This document shows, in pieces, positions 35,705-44,585 of a stretch of DNA of 64,000 nucleotides; within the stretch, counting starts at the first letter, position 1; every line of letters starts with the position of its first letter. Made by a program: the position numbers and the translations under genes. Location: the NCBI GenBank assembly GCA_019720755.1, contig CP081303.1:310001-374000 (forward strand), in the 5' to 3' direction. Source of the DNA: Prolixibacteraceae bacterium. GTDB lineage: Bacteria; Bacteroidota; Bacteroidia; Bacteroidales; Prolixibacteraceae. The notes under the pieces were generated by a model that was given only the letters and a program-made list of their open reading frames with translations, was not told where the DNA came from and searched no databases.

Positions 35705-37643
35705 GTTTTCGTCCTCTAAAGTCTTTAAAGGTAGCTGTCTTAGTTGAGAGTGCTTTGTATATAAAGTTATTCATGTCGTTTGGAGCTACAGGGAAGTATC
35801 CCAGTCTAAGTTCAATTGTGTTGAATACCAGTGACTCATTACGCATTCTTACTCCTAAGCCCACTTCTGTATACATGTCGTATTTATATCTTGCTGCTGG
35901 ACTTTCGTTTTCAATTGCTCCAAAATCACAAAATATGTAGGACGCAAATCTAAATCCTAATATAGCTCTTTTGTGATAATGAACAGTCTCTAATTGAATG
36001 GAGACCTTCTCTTTTCCATATACTTCTTGTGAGTTCATATCTCTTATGTTTTCACTATTGTTTAAGGAGACAAACTCATAAGGTAAACGATTAAATCCTT
36101 TTGTGTAATTAAAATTAATGAACTGTCTGAATCGATACCTGCTAATGGTATATAGCTTTGAAAAATAGTTAATATCCATCCCAATCTCAGCTTGTTCAAT
36201 GCTTTCATTGTTCCAAAACCCACCCACGAATGCATCAAAATAGAGATATGATTTGTCTTTCATCTTGAAGCTCTGAGAGAAAAAGGTGTGTGCATAGAGC
36301 CTCTTGTCATTGTAAGGGTTGTCGTATCCCGCAACAAACTCAAAATATCGACCAATAGGAATATCTTCTGTTATCCCATATCCATATATTAGATTTGCAC
36401 GATAACTTTTCCTTTTCGAAAATGCCAAACTTAAAAGAAGTTGTTGTTTTGTAGGATACAACATATTATAATTTAGATCATCACTTGGATTTTGAAACTG
36501 TTCTAAGGAAGAAAATCTTGCTCCAAGAATTAGTTGGTGACTTTTCATCAAAGTTGTCTTAAGATTAATAGATTTTGCAATCCAAGAATCTATATATTCA
36601 TTCTGTTGATGAACCTGAAGCGTGTCTCCTTGTATAATTTTAATTTCGTTGCTTTTTAGGATTCTTTTATATCGAAATTCAGTTGCAATCTGCTCTTTGG
36701 AGGAAACAAAAGGTTTGTATAATTGAATATCATACATGTCCATTTCGTATGAATTGGCATAGTTAACCCCTAAATCGATAAAGCTGCTAAATAAATTACG
36801 AGCATTGTATTCTATGTCATATCCAGACTTTTGTTTCTTTTGGGTATTGTAGATATACTTGAGACTGAACTTATGTCCTAACCCAAAAAGATTTTGATTG
36901 TATACTTTTGCAGAACCTTCTACAGAAGATGAGATATTAACCATTGCACCATACGAGAAGTTGTCTTGGATATACAATATAACGTCAACGGTTTCAGGCT
37001 CATCTTTATTTTCTACACATAGAATATTTACTCTATTAATGTATGGTAGTTCCCTTAAATGTTCTTCACTATTGGCCATTAATATGGGATTTAACGGCTC
37101 CCCTTCCTTAAAGAAAATATTTCTTCTTACAGTGCTCTCTTTTGTATTGACATGTGCATCATTGATAAAATCAAGAACTTTGCTTGGTGTTCCATCCTTG
37201 TCTTTATTTATAGCGAAAATATCCTTGTATATAATCTGGATATTGCGTATTTGTCGATCCTTAAATTTTAGATAGTATTCAGCACTATTCACATTCAACT
37301 TTTTCTTCTTATCAAGAGTATCTTTATCTACAATAAAAAGGTTCGTTAAATGTCTAGTGATAAAATATTTGTCCGATTTAGATTTAACAGAGTCATAAAA
37401 ACATATTGCTTTATGATCTCTGCGTGCCCAAATAGAATCTATTTTAGCTTGTTTAATGGAATCCTGCTTTATAATACCTTCACTTTTCTCTTTGAGTTTT
37501 GTTAATAGTTGCTTGGTTGCTTTTCCTTGCTTTTTATTCTTGTTATCAGGCATAGCAAATGCATTTGATAAGGCTAGGATAAAGCATATCAGTGCAATAA
37601 TATGTATTTTACTAGATGCAATCGTTTTTTTGAAAAGTGTCAT
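35682..37643 (-). CDS. Outer-membrane POTRA/beta-barrel protein (Omp85-like)
   Basis: A 653-residue protein with a signal-like start (hydrophobic at about 14-30), a Lys-rich stretch, then a POTRA-like region (about 110-215: RQIRNIQIIYKDIF, FFKEGEPLNPILMANSEEHL, and YINRVNILCVENKDEPETVDV) and a long predicted beta-barrel (about 230-653). FKEGEPLNP and LRELPYI are typical POTRA turns. It resembles single-POTRA Omp85-type transporters or assembly proteins, but the exact family is not recognised. The gene starts 3 bp after an AraC regulator stop, so the two are translationally linked. Confidence 0.7.
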   Translation of the reverse strand: MTLFKKTIASSKIHIIALICFILALSNAFAMPDNKNKKQGKATKQLLTKLKEKSEGIIKQDSIKQAKIDSIWARRDHKAICFYDSVKSKSDKYFITRHLTNLFIVDKDTLDKKKKLNVNSAEYYLKFKDRQIRNIQIIYKDIFAINKDKDGTPSKVLDFINDAHVNTKESTVRRNIFFKEGEPLNPILMANSEEHLRELPYINRVNILCVENKDEPETVDVILYIQDNFSYGAMVNISSSVEGSAKVYNQNLFGLGHKFSLKYIYNTQKKQKSGYDIEYNARNLFSSFIDLGVNYANSYEMDMYDIQLYKPFVSSKEQIATEFRYKRILKSNEIKIIQGDTLQVHQQNEYIDSWIAKSINLKTTLMKSHQLILGARFSSLEQFQNPSDDLNYNMLYPTKQQLLLSLAFSKRKSYRANLIYGYGITEDIPIGRYFEFVAGYDNPYNDKRLYAHTFFSQSFKMKDKSYLYFDAFVGGFWNNESIEQAEIGMDINYFSKLYTISRYRFRQFINFNYTKGFNRLPYEFVSLNNSENIRDMNSQEVYGKEKVSIQLETVHYHKRAILGFRFASYIFCDFGAIENESPAARYKYDMYTEVGLGVRMRNESLVFNTIELRLGYFPVAPNDMNNFIYKALSTKTATFKDFRGRKPEVLPLK

Positions 37644-37646
37644 TCG

Positions 37647-38615
37647 TTATTTAGTCAATTTCATACTCTTTATGTTACGTGGAAGTAGGTTATGATGTTT
37701 CTTAAAAGCAGCAGAAAATTTCGAAAGATTCGAATATCCTAACTTATATCCAATCTCTGAAACTGTATTTGTGCCCATTCTTAACAATCTATAGGCCTCT
37801 TCCATTCGATAGTCAGAATAGAACGAATATGGCGGTTTTCCAAATACAACTTTAAACAATCTATTTAGTTTGCTGACACTCATCCCAGAATTTTCAGCCA
37901 AGAATTCGAGACTAGGAGGATTCGCAAGATCTTTTAGAAGCATCGTTTTTACAGTAAATATTTTTTGAATATCATACTGACTATATTTACCCATATCGCA
38001 TTTCTGCCTCTCCAAAGATAATAATGTTTCATTTAATAGGAGAAGACTCTTTGCTTTTAATAGTATTAGTTGATCTTCAGCTTTTTCGATAGTATGTTTG
38101 TGTTCTTGATATATTGAGCCTAATGCCTCATCCATATCTAAAGACATCACCATCGGGTCTTTCGAATAGAAAAAACCATCAAGGTAAGATCCTTTTCTTA
38201 GATTACGTCTTAGTTGCAATGGTTCGTCTATTACGATCTCACTCCATCTTAGTTCTGTGTCTTGTGGAATCTTAAACTCTAAGAAACTGTGTTGGTTATA
38301 GAAAAGAATGAAACCAAGAGTGTTAATATGAACGTCATTGGGAGATATAACTTTACCATCTTTATTATTATCAGATAATATGATATGAATATTTCTCAGC
38401 TCTGATACATTTGATCTATAGATACAAGGATATTTAACAGTAGCTTTGTAAGAATACAGTGTAAAACCTTCTGTTATATTAAACCTTGTTGTCTCTATTT
38501 TTCCATAAGGAGATTCAGACTCAATCTTTCCATTTCTAAGATTTATAGGCTTTGTCTCCATTCTAGCCACTTCTTGGCTTATATCTAATTCATTGTAAAA
38601 AATTATCTTCCCCAT
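37647..38615 (-). CDS. AraC-family transcriptional regulator
   Basis: A 322-residue regulator. The N-terminal sensing half (about 1-190) has no recognised ligand motif. The C-terminal AraC/XylS double helix-turn-helix (about 225-320) is clear: LEFLAENSGMSVSKLNRLFK, YRMEEAYRLLRMGTNTVSEI and GYSNLSKFSAAFKKHH. The architecture is like PchR-type regulators of Bacteroidota, often tied to iron or siderophore genes, but the effector is unknown. Only 3 bp separate it from the downstream Omp85-like gene, an unusual coupling of regulator and effector. Confidence 0.88.
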   Translation of the reverse strand: MGKIIFYNELDISQEVARMETKPINLRNGKIESESPYGKIETTRFNITEGFTLYSYKATVKYPCIYRSNVSELRNIHIILSDNNKDGKVISPNDVHINTLGFILFYNQHSFLEFKIPQDTELRWSEIVIDEPLQLRRNLRKGSYLDGFFYSKDPMVMSLDMDEALGSIYQEHKHTIEKAEDQLILLKAKSLLLLNETLLSLERQKCDMGKYSQYDIQKIFTVKTMLLKDLANPPSLEFLAENSGMSVSKLNRLFKVVFGKPPYSFYSDYRMEEAYRLLRMGTNTVSEIGYKLGYSNLSKFSAAFKKHHNLLPRNIKSMKLTK

Positions 38616-38805
38616 ATCTCTCGTGCTCTAATTCCTTCTTGAATTTTAATATAATTATGGTACTTATATACAATTACTATACGAATATAACATAAAAAAG
38701 GTGATAGATTTGTGTTATTAACATTTGTTAATTGCTAAAATGTAACTTAAAACCTATGAGAACATTAAACATCTATAGTATGTTATAATGTTAAATTAGG
38801 TTGTT

Positions 38806-39417
38806 ATGATTAAATATGTCCTTTTTATACTGCTATTTTCTACTTTATATGGGTATGGGCAAAGAATGTCTTTATCAAGTGGTGTTACGATCCCAATCCA
38901 TACAAGTGTAGGAGCTGATTGTGAGATAAATAGTTTGAATAATGGTCAATATCTGAAAGGTGGTACTTCATATTTTTTTAATGAAAGGTCTTCTTTTGTT
39001 TTTGATCTCCTTTTTCAAAAAAATAAATTAGAATGGACTACCAAAGGATATATTGGTTCGGAGATTAAGTCTACAAACTACGATGTTTTTGTTTTGATGT
39101 GTTCTTATAAGTATAAGTTAGTAGATAATCATAAATTTAATGTTTCTATTTCTTCTGGAGCGGGATTAGTTTTTAATTTTAATGACCGTGACATTGAGAT
39201 AGGTGGCTCTTTAGACACTTTTAACTTTAAGCGTAAACCTTCATTTTCGATTGGGTCGAATGCATTTGTAGCATATTTCCCCAAACGCTATTTAGGTTTA
39301 TTCGTTGAAGTCTTTGGGATTTACTCTTACAAAAAGGTCTATTTAGTAGATGATTATAAGTTTAATTTTACATATCTTTCTTTAGGAGTTGGTTTTGGTA
39401 TTTTATTTGGAGGTTAG
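38806..39417 (+). CDS. Small outer-membrane beta-barrel protein, unrecognised
   Basis: A 203-residue protein with a signal peptide (about 1-18, MIKYVLFILLFSTLYGYG) and alternating polar and hydrophobic strands to the end (YLSLGVGFGILFGG), typical of an 8- to 10-strand outer-membrane barrel in the OmpA-like/OmpW-size class. No family is recognised. It is followed 40 bp later by a small BamE-like lipoprotein gene on the same strand, and diverges from the AraC regulator. Confidence 0.6.
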   Translation: MIKYVLFILLFSTLYGYGQRMSLSSGVTIPIHTSVGADCEINSLNNGQYLKGGTSYFFNERSSFVFDLLFQKNKLEWTTKGYIGSEIKSTNYDVFVLMCSYKYKLVDNHKFNVSISSGAGLVFNFNDRDIEIGGSLDTFNFKRKPSFSIGSNAFVAYFPKRYLGLFVEVFGIYSYKKVYLVDDYKFNFTYLSLGVGFGILFGG

Positions 39418-39457
39418 CAATAGTTTAGTAATTTCGTTTATTTAAAATCGGAGTGAT

Positions 39458-39796
39458 ATGATGAAAAAATTATATGTCAAATTATCTTTCTTGTTAGTGA
39501 TTCTTATTCTTGGATGCTCACCACTTTCAAAGATGAAAAGTGACGTGAAAGGAATGAGTATCTCTGAGGTTGTTATAATGTATGGCAAACCAGATGCTAA
39601 ATATCTTGATAAGCAGAATAACTGGGTTTATGTTTATAATAAATTTAAGCGTTTAAAGAGTCAACCAATTACAGGAGGTAATTTTCATGCCACTCAAATC
39701 AGTATCCCTTCCACTACAAGAATTGATCATTATAATATCCATTTTAATTCAGACCAGAAAGTCCAAAAGGTGACTGTTGAGTCGGAGTATAATTAG
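39458..39796 (+). CDS. Small lipoprotein with BamE/SmpA-like domain
   Basis: A 112-residue lipoprotein. The lipobox is LILGC (Cys20) after a hydrophobic signal. The mature part has KGMSISEVVIMYGKPDAKYL and NNWVYVYNKF, then an ending YNIHFNSDQKVQKVTVE, which resembles the BamE/SmpA fold (GMxxxxVxxxxGxPD, WxYxY). An ATG 3 bp later (39461) is equivalent. It would sit in the outer membrane, perhaps helping barrel assembly or the preceding barrel protein, but this is inferred. Confidence 0.65.
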   Translation: MMKKLYVKLSFLLVILILGCSPLSKMKSDVKGMSISEVVIMYGKPDAKYLDKQNNWVYVYNKFKRLKSQPITGGNFHATQISIPSTTRIDHYNIHFNSDQKVQKVTVESEYN

Positions 39797-39870
39797 TGTT
39801 ATGATTTTTTTTAATTGATTTTTTTTGTATGTTTGTACCTTCTAAGTGAGAGGTCTTATTCACTTATTAT

Positions 39871-39953
39871 GCCCAAGTGCTGAAATTGGTAGACAGGCAC
39901 GGTTGAGGGCCGTGTGTCCTACGGACGTGCGGGTTCAAGTCCCGCCTTGGGTA
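39871..39953 (+). tRNA. tRNA-Leu (anticodon GAG)
   Basis: Cloverleaf features: acceptor stem GCCCAAG with CTTGGGT, anticodon stem CACGG/CCGTG around loop TTGAGGG with GAG at 39905-39907, a long variable arm (class II, as in Leu), and T-arm GCGGGTTCAAGTCCCGC. The 3' CCA is not encoded. No integrase or direct repeat marks it as an insertion site. Confidence 0.95.
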
Positions 39954-39957
39954 CTGT

Positions 39958-39992
39958 AAGGTTTCTATTTAATTAATAGAAGCCTTTTTTTT
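39958..39992 (+). terminator. Intrinsic terminator after tRNA-Leu
   Basis: A 12-bp stem with one G-T pair (39958-39969 with 39975-39986) followed by a T-run (39985-39992). Confidence 0.78.
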
Positions 39993-40242
39993 CTTTCTCT
40001 ATAATCTCATTAAGTCTCTTTCTTCACTTATATATTTTTCACGAGATACAATATCCCATATTTGTAGTTTTTCCTTATTCAAATGGGTGATTCACAATAT
40101 GTTTATAAATATTTGGTTATAGAGAAAACCTTATATGGTTCTACTCTTAAATATTGAAGTAAATGAAGTCTGTTATGTTTAATTCTTCTTGCTGAGTATT
40201 ATTTTCCTATCGAGAAACTCTGATACAATATATTTTATCTTA
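39993..40242. other. Gene-free spacer
   Basis: AT-rich DNA between the tRNA-Leu terminator and the BCCT terminator. No open frame with coding character, repeat or RNA gene was seen. Confidence 0.5.
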
Positions 40243-40284
40243 TAAAAAAAAAACAGCCATGACTATTTAAGTCGATGGCTGTTT
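40243..40284 (-). terminator. Intrinsic terminator of the porin-BCCT operon
   Basis: A stem pairing AAACAGCCAT-GAC with GTC-G-ATGGCTGTTT (one bulged base) has a long A-run at 40243-40253, read as a T-run on the minus strand. Confidence 0.75.
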
Positions 40285-40309
40285 ATTTTTGTTATAAAAA
40301 TATTTTCTT

Positions 40310-42010
40310 TTAATCCTCTAGTCTCTCTTCCACATCGTTGGCAATTTTAGCAGCAAGTTTGCGGTTTCTTTCTCTCTTTTTAAGACTTTCAATTTTGTTG
40401 TAGTCATGATTCAACACTTTATAAAGGTTGTAACACATGATAATAATTACAACAGCAAAAGGGAGTGCCGTTAATAGTGTCGCCGTTTGTAGAGCAGTCA
40501 GACCTCCACCAACAAGAAGAACGATCGTTACAATACCTTCTGTGGAAGCCCAAAATACTTTCTGTCCTACAGGTGAGTCTAATTTTCCTCCTGAAGTAAG
40601 CATATCTACTACCATAGATCCGCTATCCGAAGAGGTAACAAAGAAACTACCAACCAAAAGAATGGTAAGAACTGATGCTATATTCGTAAATGGGAAATTT
40701 TCAAGTAAATGATAGATTGCAGTAGCAACATTCTCATTTACTGCTTCTGAAATACCATGATTTCCTAATAGTTCTTGATGTAGTGCACTACCTCCAAGTA
40801 CGGTCATCCAAAGGAATGTTACAAGTGTAGGAACAAGAAGTACTCCTAATACGAATTCTCTAATTGTTCTACCTCTAGAGATTCTTGCAATAAAGATACC
40901 TACAAATGGAGACCATGAGATCCACCATGCCCAATATGTAATGGTCCATCCACTTTGCCAATGAGATGCCTCACTAATTCCTTTATAGCTCTCCGTAAAT
41001 GTACTTAGAGTAAGAAGGTTCGATAGATAATATCCAATATTTTGTCCAAAAGATTTTAGGATAAAAAGCGTTGGCCCTACAAGCAAAACAAATATTAATA
41101 GTGCTGTTGCCAATCGAATGTTCCATTCGCTAAGTCGACGAATTCCTTTATCAAGTCCTAATACTAATGACATCGTCGCTAGGAAGGTGATAAATACAAT
41201 TAATCCAATTTGCCAATTATTAGAAAATTCTACACCGAAAACATATGATAAACCAGCATTTGCTTGTTGAACACCTACTCCCAAAGAGGTTGCCAAACCA
41301 AACATGGTTGCAGTAACAGAGATGATATCAATAAGATCTCCCCATCGTCCATAGATTCTTTCGCCTAGTATTGGGTAAAAGATCGATCTGATGGTTAGAG
41401 GAAGTTTTTTATTAAAAGTGAAATATGCTAATGACAATCCAACGATAGCATATACAGCCCATGCATGTAGTCCCCAGTGAAGGAATGTGACTCCCATTGC
41501 TGTTTTTGCCGCCTCAATTTTATCGGCTCCATTATAAAATGGTGTTCCTCCAAAATGCATAATTGGTTCAGCTACACTATAGAAAAGTAGACCAATTCCC
41601 ATCCCTGCACTGAATAGCATTGCAAACCAAGCCGAGGTACTAAAGTCTGTATTTGCATTTTGTCCACCAATCTTCAGTTTCCCGAACTTTCCTCCTCCAA
41701 GGATGATCGCAAAGATAAGGAAGAAATTGATTGCCGTGATAAAGAACCAACCAAAGTTGTTACTCATCCACTTTTGAGTGTCTGCAAACCATTCACTAAT
41801 AGGCTTTCCAACAATAATTGTAGTTAATAGAAGAGATAGAATGATAATTAGTGATCCAACAAATACGTTTCCATTGGCTTTAATTCCAAAGAAACTCTTC
41901 TTATCAGATCTTACATATTTCTTTTTTGATTTCTTGTTTTTATTCCCTGGGAAATCTAAAATAATACTAAAGTCTTTTTTCTTATTTGTCTCTGTTTGTT
42001 TTTTATCCAT
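40310..42010 (-). CDS. BCCT-family betaine/choline/carnitine transporter
   Basis: A 566-residue inner-membrane transporter with about 12 helices. The family signature WAWWISWSPFVGIFIARISR lies in the second half, followed by GRTIREFVLG. A 50-residue Lys-rich cytoplasmic N-terminus precedes the first helix. BCCT carriers import quaternary ammonium compounds by sodium or proton coupling, often for osmotic protection. It lies 12 bp after a porin gene in the same operon, which would let the substrate cross the outer membrane. Exact substrate is unknown. Confidence 0.93.
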   Translation of the reverse strand: MDKKQTETNKKKDFSIILDFPGNKNKKSKKKYVRSDKKSFFGIKANGNVFVGSLIIILSLLLTTIIVGKPISEWFADTQKWMSNNFGWFFITAINFFLIFAIILGGGKFGKLKIGGQNANTDFSTSAWFAMLFSAGMGIGLLFYSVAEPIMHFGGTPFYNGADKIEAAKTAMGVTFLHWGLHAWAVYAIVGLSLAYFTFNKKLPLTIRSIFYPILGERIYGRWGDLIDIISVTATMFGLATSLGVGVQQANAGLSYVFGVEFSNNWQIGLIVFITFLATMSLVLGLDKGIRRLSEWNIRLATALLIFVLLVGPTLFILKSFGQNIGYYLSNLLTLSTFTESYKGISEASHWQSGWTITYWAWWISWSPFVGIFIARISRGRTIREFVLGVLLVPTLVTFLWMTVLGGSALHQELLGNHGISEAVNENVATAIYHLLENFPFTNIASVLTILLVGSFFVTSSDSGSMVVDMLTSGGKLDSPVGQKVFWASTEGIVTIVLLVGGGLTALQTATLLTALPFAVVIIIMCYNLYKVLNHDYNKIESLKKRERNRKLAAKIANDVEERLED

Positions 42011-42022
42011 AAAACGTTTTAA

Positions 42023-43156
42023 TTAAAAATAGTATCCGATGTTGATATTAAACCAAGCATGCCAATCCGGATTAACATCACCTTGTGCCATACCATTTGA
42101 GCTATTATCTGGGCCATATTCCCCCCATGGTCCAAACCAATCTTGGTTTTTACCAATAGCATAATCAATATATGTATATATTGGTCCTGCGGCCAACATC
42201 ATTCCTGTTACGTTCATCTGTGAATCATTGAAGCCTTCGAAGGATTTCTTCATATAGCTATAGTCATTATAGACTTGAATATAATCTAGATATTCTGCTT
42301 TTACTGGGATTGTATAAGCAACGGCTACTGAGTAAATTGACGCTTCGCTAGCAACATCATAGCTTGAGTTGTAAGCTCCCATGGTCAATTGATGGTCTTC
42401 TATATCTTCATAGTTATAGTACATTGCTTCTAGTCTAACATTCAACTGTTTGTTCGATAAGAAGTTTCCGTTAAAATGTGCCTCTGTTGCCCAACTGTTG
42501 GTGATATCTGTTGTTGTTGCATTTCGAATTTTTCCGAATTGCCCAGATGCACCTATGGATATATTACCCAATGGTTTTTCAATCTTCGCATTCCACTGAC
42601 CAATCTCTTCATAGTTACCTACTGGATCGTAAGAGTATCTTTTGGTAGAGTTGCTGTTTCCCTCGGCATTTTTAAAGTATGCTAGGTCGAGAATAAAGTT
42701 TTGATTGTTATAAGTCCATTTTATTCCATTATCGTAATCATCTTCAAAACCAGCATAATATTGCATGTTGAAGAAATAACTGTGGGAGGTGTATGGGGTG
42801 ATTCCGAATGGGACTTGGGTCGTACCTATCACTATTTGTTGTTCAGAATTGATTCTATATCCAACATATCCTTCTTTCAAGAAGCTTCCCCCAAAGTTGG
42901 ATGGGTAAAAACGATATTCTGCTTTTAAAAAGAACTTGTTGTAGGTCGCATTTGCTTTGATGGCAAACATATCAAAGACGAAGTCTCCTTTTTTATCCTT
43001 GAAAGTCTGATCCCATGCTTTATAACGATAATTGAATCGTAAAGCCCCTCCTAAGGAGATGGAATCTTTAAGTGATGCTTTGGTATGGGTTGGAATTAAG
43101 GTGATTAGAAATATAAATAGTGATATTTTAAATACTTTGTTAAAAGTTGAAAACAT
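42023..43156 (-). CDS. Outer-membrane porin-like beta-barrel protein
   Basis: A 377-residue protein from the ATG at 43156 (MFSTFNKVFKISLFIFLITL begins a signal peptide); a longer frame to 43207 lacks support. After the signal the chain is beta-rich with many Tyr, Asn and Gly residues (RFYPSNFGGSF, YAGFEDDYDNGIKWTY) and ends in WFNINIGYYF, a C-terminal aromatic barrel strand. It is similar to phosphate-selective porin O/P-like barrels. It is first in an operon with the BCCT transporter and has a matching promoter at 43242-43273. Confidence 0.78.
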   Translation of the reverse strand: MFSTFNKVFKISLFIFLITLIPTHTKASLKDSISLGGALRFNYRYKAWDQTFKDKKGDFVFDMFAIKANATYNKFFLKAEYRFYPSNFGGSFLKEGYVGYRINSEQQIVIGTTQVPFGITPYTSHSYFFNMQYYAGFEDDYDNGIKWTYNNQNFILDLAYFKNAEGNSNSTKRYSYDPVGNYEEIGQWNAKIEKPLGNISIGASGQFGKIRNATTTDITNSWATEAHFNGNFLSNKQLNVRLEAMYYNYEDIEDHQLTMGAYNSSYDVASEASIYSVAVAYTIPVKAEYLDYIQVYNDYSYMKKSFEGFNDSQMNVTGMMLAAGPIYTYIDYAIGKNQDWFGPWGEYGPDNSSNGMAQGDVNPDWHAWFNINIGYYF

Positions 43157-43241
43157 AATATGATGATAGTTTTGGTTTTTGAACAAGCGAATTACTTGAG
43201 TGGCCACTTTCTAGCAATTAACAATATTGTGTTCTATACGA

Positions 43242-43273
43242 CAAAACTACAAATGATGTATTGCAAATCAAAA
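43242..43273 (-). promoter_or_regulatory. Bacteroidota-type promoter of the porin operon
   Basis: On the minus strand, TTTTG (43273-43269) and TAGTTTTG (43249-43242) are separated by 19 nt, matching the -33/-7 consensus. Transcription would begin near 43235, after the alternative start at 43207 but well before the ATG at 43156; the leader is about 80 nt. Confidence 0.55.
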
Positions 43274-43870
43274 TATTATTTCGTATTTAGGCAAAAGTCA
43301 TATAAATTGTATGTGTGTAACTAGTTGATTATTAATAGTGGTAGTAGCGGTTTTGTTTTTTTGAATAAATATCAAATAAAAATAGTTTCTATGCGATATT
43401 TTATCTTTTAGTCCATTTGTGATTCATATGGTTGGTTGCCTAATTATCGCAGTATTAATAGATTCTTCTATGTTATATCATGTTGTTACTACTATTTTTA
43501 TCAAGATAACTGAACAATACATCTCTAATTATGGAAAATTGGTCTTTTAAAAATATAGTCATAACTACAGTCTTTTCTTATTTAGTTTCTATCGAATTTA
43601 TTGTTCCCTCTTTTAACGGGGGTTCATTCTATTGGTTTAACAGCTTTGTTATTTAGTATATGTTTGGCTTGCCAAAGCTCGTTGATATTCATCTTTTCTT
43701 TTTCGTTAAATTTTATTGATTATAAGAATAACTAGATCTAAAAGGTTAGTTGTATGTATTTTATGTGAATATTTTTGATTGTAACTAGAGCATTCTAAGT
43801 GAGTCACAAAAATGTAAAATATTGTTGTGGGGTAATTTACAAGGATGGAAGATTGTCACTAGAATTTTAG
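43274..43870. other. Long gene-free spacer
   Basis: About 600 bp between the porin promoter and the MarR terminator. No open frame with coding character, no repeat and no RNA structure of note was found; it could hold regulatory DNA or decayed sequence. Confidence 0.45.
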
Positions 43871-43902
43871 AAAAAAAAAGTGCATCTTTTACGATGCACT
43901 TT
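43871..43902 (-). terminator. Intrinsic terminator of the marR gene
   Basis: A 10-bp perfect stem (43877-43886 with 43893-43902) preceded by an A-run (43871-43879) that reads as a T-run on the minus strand. Confidence 0.82.
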
Positions 43903-43911
43903 GTGATTATT

Positions 43912-44430
43912 TTACATTGAAGTACCTAAGTTGTTATCTTCCGAATTCGAAGTCGGTTCGTTAATGATTTCACCTCCTGTTAAAAGAGCTGCACTACTGA
44001 CATCTTCAATTTCGAGCATTTCAACCAAAGTGGTTAAGGCGTCATCTATCTTTGCAAGATCTGACTCGGACAGATTTTTCAGTTTCTTTGCCAATCGATG
44101 TTGCAAAAGATCTGGGGTCTTTTCTAATAGGTCATATCCAATAGAAGTTAATGTCAGCATAGTCACCCTTTTATCTCCCGTTTTTGGCAATTTAGCAAGC
44201 ATGCCTCTTTTCTCTAATCTTGATATAATCCCCGTGACAGTACTTGAGTTAAGCTTAAGGTGATCTCTAATACTCTTTTGAGAGGCTTGATAATTAGGGC
44301 TATCTTTCAAAAACTCAAGACATAGTATTTGGGGAATACTTACGCCGTGATCTTTCTCGATCTTTTTTGATTCGAGGTTGATAGAACGTACAATTCTTCG
44401 AATTAAAATAATAACACTCTTGTAATTCAT
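43912..44430 (-). CDS. MarR-family transcriptional regulator
   Basis: A 172-residue winged-helix regulator. The fold is shown by KSIRDHLKLNSSTVTGIISR, LEKRGMLAKLPKTGDKRV (helix and wing) and LTSIGYDLLEKTPDLLQHRL. MarR proteins repress genes and respond to small phenolic or other ligands. A 25-residue polar tail (ITGGEIINEPTSNSEDNN-like) is longer than usual. It lies between the porin-BCCT operon and the dicarboxylate symporter; its targets could include either, but this is inferred. Confidence 0.9.
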   Translation of the reverse strand: MNYKSVIILIRRIVRSINLESKKIEKDHGVSIPQILCLEFLKDSPNYQASQKSIRDHLKLNSSTVTGIISRLEKRGMLAKLPKTGDKRVTMLTLTSIGYDLLEKTPDLLQHRLAKKLKNLSESDLAKIDDALTTLVEMLEIEDVSSAALLTGGEIINEPTSNSEDNNLGTSM

Positions 44431-44585
44431 ATGGTTATTCTAGATATGTTCTTTTATTCTTTTCTTCCAATGCAAAGATACCTTTTTGATCAAATAAAAT
44501 TGATTTTTGTTTAAATGATTATGTGAAAAGTGGTTCTAATATATTGGATGATAGTTTGCTCTAATGTTTTAGTACACTTATATAA

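Noticed and set aside
39871-39953. tRNA-Leu as a possible integration site for a mobile element
   Set aside because: No integrase, no direct repeat of the tRNA 3' end and no foreign-looking genes follow it within the window.
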